Positions 48,701 through 60,700 of a DNA stretch of 64,000 nucleotides are shown one piece after another (within the stretch, counting starts at the first letter, position 1; each line of letters begins with the position of its first letter). The DNA is from Lucifuga dentata (Eukaryota; Chordata; Actinopteri; Ophidiiformes; Bythitidae), in the NCBI GenBank assembly GCA_014773175.1, contig VXCM01001242.1, forward strand, positions 124,001 through 188,000, written 5' to 3'. A program made the translations under genes and the position numbers. Under the pieces are notes generated by a model. It was not told where the DNA came from and did no database searches. It was given only the letters and a program-made list of their open reading frames with translations.

Positions 48701-51700
48701 GGAGACATACATTCACTCCGTGCTTTTTATTGTGCTTAAACGCTAAAATTACGAAACTTCCAAAAAAAAAAAAAAAAAAAAAAAAACCTGAATACATATA
48801 TTGTTCATGATAATGGATTAACTATCCCAAGAACGTTTCAAGTATCAACCAGTTGATTTTAATAGTGTACCAGAATAAACTGAAACCAATGGCAGTCTGG
48901 AAGGTAAGAAACATTTTTTTAATTCACCGTTCCAGTAGTATGCTTTGGGAAATGATTGTCAATAACCTTACACGTATGAAAATTGAACATATTTGGCTCA
49001 AACATGCAAAATGGGTGTTATGGTCCTTTAACATCTCCATTGTTTTAAACTTAATAATTGTTGCTCTGACAGTGAAAATGGACATTTTCAACCATTTAGC
49101 TATTTTATTGTAGCCGTTTCCTGATTTGTGCAGCTCAATAATCTTTTGTCGCACATCATTACTGTGTTCTGGGATCTTTTCCATTGTGATGGATGACTGA
49201 AGGAATTTAGCCAGTGTGTCACCTCATATTTGTACCCCAGTGAACAAGAAGTCATGGCTGACCACTTAAGTGTTCCTAATCACTCAGGGGAACTTAAAAA
49301 TGTAAAATATGAATGGGAATATACAGTACTTTAGTTAGACTTCCCAGGTATGCTAATAGCTGGCACACATATACAGTATTTGAGAAAAATATTTGTTTCA
49401 TGACAAGAATTTCTATTTTCTTTCAATTATTTTACCTCAATTAAAGATTATATTTTTGTTAATATATTTTGAATGGAAGATCAAGAGGTTAATTTAAAAA
49501 ATAAAAAAAGAATTCACATCCCATTTTGCTTTTATTTCCCAAGGGTGCCAATATTAGGGGCTGACACTATATCATTTTTGTCCCAATGAGATACAGGTGA
49601 GGATAATCTCACCTTTACACTGCCTGAACACTGCTGCATTTTAACACAAGACTGGATTTGATTTCTCTCTCGAATCACCAATACAATGGAGGGATAAGCA
49701 ATAATCATTTTATTCTCCATGTTCCCTTTTTTTCTTTCTTTCTTCTCATAGATCAGTATGTCATTGTTTATCATCATAGTTGTTGTTTTTCTGACTAAAT
49801 GCTATGTGACTTGAGTTGAAGACAAACCTGTGCAGATAACAGAGACTGATCAGAAACCTTGATACTGATGTCACGGTATTCTGGTTTCTTTCAGAGTAAC
49901 CCGGTATTTTTGACTTCCTCGAACCAGGATGTCAATCTATAGATGCACAAAGCATAAACTTCAAAAACCTGATCAAACATACACAGTCAGCATGTTTAAC
50001 TGCACACTGTACTCTGATTTATTTTGTCTGCATTCTGATTAAGGCTAAAATATGAGCAAGACGTATACAGTACATAGGCAGAGTTAATAGGATTCTGTGG
50101 TTCTCCAAATATACATTGCGTAGTCAAAATATGAGGAGAGTCTGTCAGGTGAGGAAAAGCATGCGGAGGTGCCTTATTCCGATTAGAATGTTTATGCCTG
50201 AATAAACCGGTTTATAGCATAATCTACGTTTGTTACGTGGAGTAAGCGCACGATTTATACCGATTTCACTCTAATTATGGTGTTATGATATTTGAAAAAA
50301 ATAGATTTATTGCCTTAATTCAAGTATAATCAAAATATGAATGTGCATGTAAACTGAGGAACATCTTTGGGATTAATTCAAAATTGCCATATACAGTATA
50401 TAGTACTAACCAGTAATCAGATGTGTGGCAAGCAGTATTTTCAGTAATTCTTCGAGTTTGTTTTGACTTGTTGGAAATGGTAGGTCATCAATCAGGTAGG
50501 TTGTCTGTGCTTCGCTAAACTTTCACAAAAATTTGTTGTCTTATGCGGCAACCTCCACCCACACACCACCTAATTAGAATAAAACAAACAATATTTGCAT
50601 TTGACTCCTGGCAGCCATATCTTTGCGAGTGGGACCGCAGTGGGAGTTGCGACCTGAATACACTTTTCATCTTATATACTGTCAGCTGCAGTCTTCAGTC
50701 TTCTTACTCATTAATGCATAACAGATGGTAGACATATCATTCACAGATTTCCTGATGTTTCTTATTGTTGGTTTGCAGGTGGAACCTCAAGATGCTGCAG
50801 TGTGGAAGCTGTGGCCAGTGGTTCCACGAAGCCTGCACACAGTGTCTAACCAAGCCGTTACTGTACGGAGACAGGTNGCCAGTGGTTCCACGAAGCCTGC
50901 ACACAGTGTCTAACCAAGCCGTTACTGTACGGAGACAGGTAGGCTGTCTTTGTGTGGATTCTTTATAATGAAAATGCTCATTTGTTCATTATGTAAATAT
51001 AAAGTAATATGTTTGCTTGGCATTATGCAGCAGAGATATACTAGCATTCTGATTATGTTTTATGGGGCTCTGGAGGTCCTTTAACAGTTTTAAAGGGGAC
51101 ATATGCTTTTTGTTGTTGTTGTTGTTGCTGTTTTCCCTATTTTATAGTCTAGTAGTAGAAGTTTGTGTTGAACTTTGTGAAAGTCACAAAACTTTTGGCT
51201 CGCATCTATAAAAATATGTCTCAATAAGTCAAACCCATCGGTCCTGAACTGCCATGAAAGCTTTGTTTTTGATTGGTCCTTTACTTCTGTAACACGTTGA
51301 CATCAATATGTGACACTTTTGTTTTTACTTAATTTATTTCAGTTTGTTAAATGTAATGGTACAAGTGTCTTCTTCAATTTTCCTCAGTTTTCATGGTTCT
51401 GTGAACCATGAGAGATGAGAAGTTATAAAGCATTAAATAGATCAGTGCAAAAACAGGTTAAAATGAGTCTATAGTGTCAAGATGTTAAAGAGACATTACT
51501 TTAAATGACCTGTTTTTCACTCAGTGTGTACACAGGTGCTGCAGAGAGTAGAAGTGGATCATTGTGGGTTTGCAGATTAAAGCATTGCAAAGCTTTCAAA
51601 ACTGGAAAGTAAAACCTGGAAATATGTATATTGTGTCTCCTTTAAAACATCTTAAGTCATTTTGGTAGAAGGTCTAAAAATGTTTCAAAGACAGGAAGGA

Positions 51701-54700
51701 ATTAAAATACGATCCTGACCAAATCCAATGACTATTGAATCCTATGAGCCACATTTTTTTCATTCCGTCTTTTTTAAATTTAATATACCAAAAAAAGGAC
51801 AATTTCACTGTTTTATGTGCTTGTATGTGGAGACACATACAAACACTTCTACTTTGGTTGTTCCAGCTATAAAACATTTAAGAATATTTATTAGACACTG
51901 TAGTTGCTAATTCTTGCCATGGTTACATTATTTTCCCCTTTCTGAGCTGCTGAAAAAGTTTTAAAACTCATTAAATAAGTTTTGCTATCTGCTCTGTGTA
52001 TGGACACCAATATTCCCTTTACCAGGATATTCAGTTTTAGACGGTTTGACTGTATTAACATGGAAGTAATGTAATTTCTCTATTAATTCAGTTGACATGG
52101 ATCTGTTTCCTCATTGGTCTCCTGCTCTGCATGACTCGTTTGTTTTGTTAAATAGAATTTCTAATTTGGACTGAGCAGAAATCTACTTATGTTAACTGGG
52201 TTACATTTACACTGATTACAACCTCAAATAGTCAGATAAAGACAAAGAATTGCTTCAGAAGGAAGTCATTAATGTTCACATAAACGTACTCTGACACACT
52301 ATCAGACAGAGACAAGAGGTCCGCACATCCAGAGTAAAAGGACAGTGGCAGACTGCATGTTGTGCTAGTTTAGATACACAGTTTGCTGGATATGCAAGCT
52401 GCTGATTGCAGCGCATCTCATGCGTGTAATAAAATGTATCCATCCATTAAGTTATTATTGTCATTAACCATCTGTGTTCGTTGACTGGGTTTTACACCCA
52501 TCCTGACACCGTGTTATTGCAGAAACTGTCTGAGAGGGGAGAAAACAGGAGGGATTAGATTTTGATTGACAGTTAGGGAGAAGGGAGCTGCGTTGTTGCA
52601 ACATCTGCTGAGCAGGTGATGGAGGAAGAGTGAAGACTGAGTTCACAGTTGGAATAGAAAACATGTCCTGCTGTCATAGTGTGTCTATGCTTCATCTCTA
52701 CCAATGACCTTCATCATACACGTGCATATAGCAGCGTATAGTATGAGCTCAGGTTCAGAGTTATGCAGACTGAAGGGTTATTATAGCAGAATAGATACTC
52801 CTGTCTGTTTATTTAGGCCAGCGCTGATTTATTATCACGTATCTAATGATAAAATATCCAGAGATTGTGCAAGCGAGGGAAAGGCAGCAAAACAGAACTG
52901 CCAGGTTTCTCAAAAGAACAAAGAAAAACATCACAACTGATTTGAACAGATCAGATTAAATGATAAGAATACAAGGTGGAAGTACAAAGCAGTAGTATAG
53001 TTATTTTGCACCAGAAACGGAGTTAATATGCTTTGAAAGAAGATGTATAGATTGTAAAAATGAGGTAGAAAAGGACCTGTAACATACTTTAACTTCTTCT
53101 AAACACTAATAAATGTGATGATTCAATCACAGAGTAGCATATGTGCCATGAGAGGGGCTTTTCCGTACATTCAGGGCAGCCATTTTGAAAAATGGCTGCT
53201 GCTCTTATCCTGGGATGAATTAGCAGTGACCCTATAGCCAAAAGTCTTTTAAAAGGCATGCGTAAGTTGTGTGCAAAGTTTTATGCTTTTATCACAAAGT
53301 GCACAATTCCCCCCCACTCCACTGGACTATTTAAGGGGACATGTTACGCATGTTGGTATTTTCCCTTATTTTTATCGTATTTTTAACGAAGCCTTAAAAG
53401 GACACTGCCCAAAATGCTCTGTTTTCACTTAGTGAGCAGAGCAATGTTGCAGCAAGGGAAAGTAGAAGTGGATCAATGTACTTTTTTTGTGCATTAAAGG
53501 ACCATACTGTCCATTTTGTATATTTGAGCCTAATATATTCAATTTTCATACATGTAACATTACTGACAATCATTTCNCCATTTTGTATATTTGAGCCTAA
53601 TATATTCAATTTTCATACATGTAACATTACTGACAATCATTTCTCAACAGATAAAAACGTATTTCAGCTTTCCTGATATTTAGCAAAATCTCTTAAGCTT
53701 TTAAAATCAAATATTCAAGCGATACACCCACCTTAAAAATCAATGTTTTGCCTGCTAATAGTTACGCAGCCTTGTGAAGTCACGGTCGTTTAAATTTTTC
53801 GATAAACTCAGGTCTTCTTTTGGGACTATATTCCCCAGTGGAGACATACATTCACTCCACACTTTTTATTGCACTTAAACGCTAAAATTATGGAACTTCT
53901 AAAGAAAACCTGAATACACATCTTACTTGGAATGATGAATTACCTATCCCAAGAACAGTTCAAGTATCGTCTATGTACACGTTCAATTCATTCTAGTTCA
54001 ATTCTAATCTGATTAAGGCAATAAGTCGATTTTATCAAATGTTAAGTAAACACCATAATCAGACTGAAATCGTCATAAATTGATGTTTCCGATAAAGTTG
54101 ATTTTAATAGCGTACCAGAATGAACTGAAACCAGTGGTGGTCTGGAAGGTGGGAAAAAATTGTTTTTAATTCACCGTTCCAGTAGTATGCTTTGGGAAAT
54201 GACTGTCAGTGACATTACGTCTATAAAAATTGAATATATCAGGTTCAAACATGCAAAATGGATGGTATGGTTCTTTAAAGCATTGCAAATATTTCAGAAT
54301 AGACCTCTAAATGAAAACAAGAACATGGAACTGTGTATAATCTGTTGCCTTAAAAAAAGAGAGAGAGAGAGAGAGACCTAAAATTCAAGATGACAACTGA
54401 TTTAGAAACTAAATGACAACAGATTCATCCAGGAGGAAATCACAGTGTCTAGAATACACGTTATTTCATGTCTGTCTGAAATGTAGGTTGAAACCTTTTT
54501 TTTTTTGTTTTTTGTTTTTGTCCTTTGCAGATTTTATCAGTTCCAGTGTTCAGTTTGTGCAAAGGGACCAGAGACCATCCAGAGATTACCGATGACCTGG
54601 TGACGTTAACATTAATACTTTCCCTGACAAATTTACAGCATAGTTTAAACTTTAAAACACTGTTTTCGACTTTGTTAAGGCAGAGAAACATGAATTATTT

Positions 54701-57700
54701 AACAGTGCAGGTTGTAACACTGAACATCAAGAGCAAAAAATTATTTTCTTATCCTTCTTCACTCGCAATTTATTAGGACGTTTCAGTACATTCTGATGTC
54801 TACTTTGGGACAAATCTTATTTGTGCTGCTTCATACAGACAGCAGATGTATCAATAGGAGACAAATGCTAAAAATATTCTATTTCTTAAGCTGGTTTTAT
54901 TGTGTGTTTTCTGTCATTTTTTGCAATGCAGGGTGGATTTGGCTCATTTGGTGCTCTACCATCTCTCCTTGTGCTGCAAGAGGAAGTACTTTGATTTTGA
55001 CCATGAAATCATGTCCTTCACCAATGAGAATTGGGACTCATTGCTCCTAGGCGCAGTACTGATATTTCTCCATTTAAGCACCATGATGAAATGATGTGAA
55101 ATGCTGCCAGTCAGTTTGCATTCCGGACATAAAACCTATTAACTACCCATTAAAGTAATATTTAAAGTTAAAAAAGTAAAATCTCCGTGCAAGCTCACAG
55201 GGGAACATCACTCAATAAAAATTGTGTATTATGTTTCTAGGATCAATGAAAGTCTGACCAGTATTTCTGAGCATAAATAAGACTCTCGCAAAGTTGTTGT
55301 AATATTAGGTAACAAGTCTGAAGTTGATCCATAGAGAATGAACAGGAGAAGATAAAAGTAGAGGTGACACTGTTTGCATCTGGAGTCGGGTTCTCCTTTA
55401 AAGGACAATACCGGCAATATTTCATGTTTGAGCCCAATATATACAATCTCCACACATGTTACATTACTGACAATAATTTCCCAAAATATATTACTTTAAC
55501 GATACATTTTAGAATTCTTTTTCCTATCTTCCAGACTGCCACTGGTTTCACTTCATTCAAGTACACTATTAAAATCAACTTCTAGAGACTTGAAATGCAC
55601 TTCGGATAAGTAATCCATCAGCATCTCTTAAGTTTTTTTTGCCTAAGTAACTTTATTTAACTGGTCCAACACTGAGCCTCACGGAAGACAATGTACAATA
55701 TGCCTCCGCCAGGGAATATAGTTCCAGCAGAAAATGGCATTTTTATGTTTTGACCCTCTGTCTCCCGTCCTCTGTTTCCTACCAATGAGCAGAGCAAGTG
55801 TTGTCACATGACTTTTGCTGCTAGATTTTGGTTTGATTGGATGTTTTCCAGTGTTCAAACCGAATCAAACAAAGCAGCAAATGCAACATTGTGACAATAT
55901 TGTCCCTGATTCAGACCAGAGCAAGCCAACTACACATCTGAAAACACCTCCAGAATATTTATCTTGTCGTGGCGTAGCAGCATTTTTCCAGTCAAGGCTG
56001 CGATATGTTGTTTCCCACAGCGAGATTATTTCTGTGGCTGTCAGTGAATGTTAAAGGAAATCACTTGATGCATTAAGGTTTTCTGTCTGATGGCCGTCCA
56101 CTGTGTAAACACTCTTTGATTTCCATTCCTGTCTGGGCTTCAGCTCTCTGACACGCCAAGGCAAGACCGCTGTCACAATCTCCTCAACGCCCTGAACTCC
56201 CACAAGGACAGGTAAGCCACAGCATATGATGACAAGAATAAACACCGGCCACACACGACCGGATTGATGAATAGCACCCCATGAATAGAGGGACACTTCT
56301 TAGCGCTCCACAGTATGTAATGCTGGGCATAAATGAGCGAGATGAATGTGTGACTTTGAATAAAGCAGCATTAAAGCATAAGTGCCAGTCAGACAGACAC
56401 AATTTAACACATTTTGGTCTTGTTTGTCCTATTTGACATGGTAAACACCCCTTTATATCCTTTTTCTAGAAAGGGCACAAAACATTTGCATTTAATTGCA
56501 GTAACCACTCTAGAATTATAATTGCTTTGGGTGGATTTTCACTGAATTCAGTGAAGAAAACTTGCATGTACAAGTTTTTGGAGGGACAGTCAGACCTAAT
56601 TATTTATAGTTAATTATACATTTGCTATCTTTAAAATGTTCCTGAGTAAACTTTTTAATCAGGAAAGTACATTTTATTACACGGCTTTACATTCTTTATT
56701 AGCATTAGGAATAATGAAAAAAAAAAAAAAAAAAACNAAACCCAGCCAGCACCAGACCAGACTCACTGCATTTAATGTATGCACTCTTTCTGAGGCTGCA
56801 TTTTAGTGAGCCAATGCCGATTTGTTTTGCTCACAAATGGCACATAACAAATATGATGTGTGAACAAAGGAAAAGCACATGGAATCACTTATTCTAAGAT
56901 CTATTTTGAACCACATTCAGATGAGAGATCAGACTTTCCTTCTATTGAAACTCGCACATCATAAAATGTGATAGTCTTCTACTTTGTCCATACGTGAATA
57001 ATGTAAGCAGTATATGCACAGATTCCTTCCTTGTATCAAGATGCCCCTGAAAACCGAGGTAGCAGAGAACATACCGCACACACCCATGTGCTCTAATCCT
57101 TCTTCTCCAGCTTGAAATATGACTATGACACTCTTGATCTTTAAAGATGCTTCAGAAAGCATCCATCTCGGGAATCAAGTCCCGTATGTGCATGTTGTTT
57201 CAGATTTAAGCCATGTAAACACAGGTATTGGATGTGAGTTGCTTAAAAAAAGATGTAAAGAGGCTATAAAAAAAATAGAATATGGTAAAAAACAATCTGA
57301 ATTAGGCATCAAGCCCTGTGTATTTCTTTTGATGTCCCCCCAGGTTTGTGTCTGGAAAGGAAATCAAGAAGAAAAAGTGTCTTTTTGGGCTCCAGGTCCG
57401 AGCCCCACCTCCGCTTGTGTCTGATTCGTCCCCCCTCATCACTGATCCACCTATCAGCATCACACACCGGAGAAGGTCAGAGTAAGGACAACGCCTCTCC
57501 TTTGAATCTTATCTCAATAAGAGCTGCAAGATTCCCACAGGGTGCATAGTCATTACGCATGAACAATTAACTGAGGAATCAAAGGACTGCAATTTTCACA
57601 TGCAGCAAATATATCAGTGTCTTAATATCCTCTTAAGAGAGTATTAAATCCTGTGTGTGCTTATGTTGTCCATAAGCTAGTGTGTGTGCAGTGTGCGATG

Positions 57701-60700
57701 TGTGTGCGCATGCATCTGCACGTGTCCTGCTGGCTGCTGGAGGTTTAGACACATTTTTCATTACAATCATTTACATTTTTTAGCAATTAGCTGTTGTGTT
57801 GCCAGAGAGAAATATAATGAAATGATTTGCAGTGCAGGCATTTTAAAGGGGATGTATTATATAGATTTCCAAGTTGTTTTTATTTAGGTGTATATTTTGA
57901 ATCTTTGCAATGCTTTAAAGGACCATACCAATGGTTTTACATGTTTGAGCCCACTAAATACTACCTGCATAATATTACATTGCTTCCAACCATTTTCCAA
58001 AGCATACTACCAGAGCAGTACATTTTCAAATTGATTTTCTATTTTCAAGGCAGCCATTGGTTTCACTATTAAAAATAAGAGACTTGAAACGTGCTGGAGA
58101 TAAATAATCTTTTACCAAACCACATGTAATTATTTTTTGTCAAAGACACTTAATTTAAGTATTTTATTGCAGTTAAAAGCAATGAGAGATCTTAATTCTC
58201 TAGGGAATATAGTCCCTGGAGAAAAAAGACTGCTTTTACCTGAGAAATCAAAATGCTACTATATTTGGATGGGTACATGTTAGCAAGCAAAACATTGAAT
58301 TTTAAGGTGGCTGAAAATTAGATCTTTAGAGATGAGGGGATTTGGCAAAATAACACAAAAACTAAATACAGCTGTATGCTTTGGAAAACAGTTGGCAGTA
58401 ACATAACGTTTACGTGGGTAGTATTTATTGGGCTCAAACATACAAAACTACTGGTATCGTCCTTTATTGTGCAAAACAACAACTAAATAACTTCTTCTCT
58501 CCCTTGCTGCCACACTGCTGTGCACACAGAGTGAAAACAGGTTGTTTTAGGTACTGTCTCTTTAAGGCCTTCTTAAGCATGTGTTCTGATTGGCCAGTTC
58601 CAACATAGCAGATGCTGGTGAAACACTTGGTTGCACTTATTTAAATTGTGGGCGTGTCTCACCACTTTTGTTACATGTTGATGTCAGCATGCTACAGAAG
58701 TAAAGGACCAAGCAAAAATGAGGTTTTCAGGGCAGTTCAGGACATTTGGATTTATCTTATTGGATGCATTCCTTTGGTCTGAACCTCAAGCTTTGCAACT
58801 TTCATAAAACATACACCTCACTACATTACACCAAAGAAATGAGGGAAAATAACAAAATAATAATCATAATAATATATCCCCTTTAAAACAATTCAACAAT
58901 TTACCCATATGTTTATATGTGTTGGAATAATAGCATCAGTACGTTCATTAATTTCATTCATGTTTCATTTTATGGGGTGTAATGAACTTTGCTGCCACTA
59001 GGGGTGACTATTGAGTCTTGTTACTGTTATCAAGACAGGAAAAGAGCTCTGACTTCACTTTCAATCAGAAGAGAACAGCGCAGAGGAAGATTTTATGAGT
59101 GTGTGTGTGTTTTTTTTCATCTTTTCCATACTTGTCAGCCGTCTAATTTGTTACCTCTGTGTATTTGTGAGACGAATCCCATCACAACACTTCATCACAT
59201 CAGCTCACTGCATCATGTCATTGTATTTTACACCTCCCACTGGGCTTTTTCACACACTCACAAGTTGCACACGAAGACTCTGTGTGCACACTCTTATATT
59301 TATTTATGTGTTTTTATTCACTTCAGCCCGCTGTCACTGCCCTGCCAGAGGAGAGCGGGGGGGCCAGAGTCTCGTAAATCAAAGCGCCGCATCATGGAGA
59401 CACAGGTCAGTGCCTCTGTCTTGACCCTCCACCAACCTGTGTTTTTTTTTTCTTTTTTTATGCAGCCAGGTACACAGCTCTCTCCCATCCAAATAACCTG
59501 TCAGTCACACTCCGAGATGACAGCTCATTTCGCAGTCCAGATCTGTCTGCGTATCCTTTAACACCCAGTGCGGCTCAGTGTCTCAGTGTTCTTGTGGCTC
59601 TAGTTTGCTGCATGTTCCATGCTTTCTCGTGCAGGGTTAGCCTAGGGTAGCGTGTTAGAGATGTCTGTGTTTCAACGAGTACCATTCAGGCACTCTGCTC
59701 TGCACAAATGGGCTTTTGCATAAACACCCGCTCATGTGTTTCATCAACATCTGCAGCTCAGCGCTGTGTTTATCGCGATCATCAAACCCGAATCCCAGGG
59801 GATCTCGCTGAAACAGGCAACATCACATGTCGCTGTTGCTATTTTTGAACAGCATTCTAAAACATGAATGCTGATTGTGCCGTGTGCTCCTCCACATTCT
59901 GATTCCTGTATGTGTACGTACAGTAATCTTGGAATAATGCACATCGCTGAGCACTCTTTTGTTTTGTTTTTTTCCCTGGAACATACAGGCCCATTGCGTC
60001 CCCTGATGCATCCTAATCTCTGTCTCTTTTGGAGGGGGCAGGTTGGTTATGCTAGGGAAAGTGAGATGGGAAGGAATGCAGAATTACACAGCCTGGGATT
60101 GTTTCCAAGTGCACTTTGCAGTCGATTACAGTTTGGCCAGGTGGCGCTGGCACCTTGACAATGCAGCATTGGCAGAGAGCATCCATTTAAAGGCACAGAC
60201 TAAGGCCAGCGAATAATAACCTGCCATCCTAATAACAATGCGAGACAAAGGAATGATAATGGACCAAGTGGGGTTCCCATATGCCCCATATGTCCAGCAA
60301 TGAAGGATGCCAAACTTTATGATGGTGACATCTCCGGTGACTGATGGATCTGATGATGTTGTTGCTTGTTATGGGTCGTGAGCTGGTAAGTCAGGAAAGA
60401 TGGTTCTTACCAGCGAGCTCCATAAGCTGTGCTACTGAGCTGATATGTTTAAGTGGGACATCCTGCTGCTGTGCCTGATGAGCCATAGGATGTGATGTGA
60501 CTTAATGATGTTAGCACAGATTTATGGACGTATCTGAACTCAGTGTAGGAACGTGGCAGTGATCTGTGTGTCGCTTCAAACACTTCCACTGCAAGAACAC
60601 AGAAACGCAGGATGTGTGTTAACTCTAAAACGCAGTTTGTTGATGAAACTACATATGCAAAAGCTGTATTTAGTGGAAAGCTGTGAAAGCTCCATATGCA

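Noticed and set aside
50814..50940. A genuine tandem duplication within the phf1 PHD2 exon
   Set aside because: The copies are identical, 63 bp long and joined by one N, as at six other places in the window; an assembly joint is far more likely.
58989..59561. 190-codon open frame on the plus strand
   Set aside because: It spans phf1 exon 11, the next intron and exon 12; the upstream part has no domain features and the exon boundaries are clear. It is an intron-retained read-through, not a separate gene.
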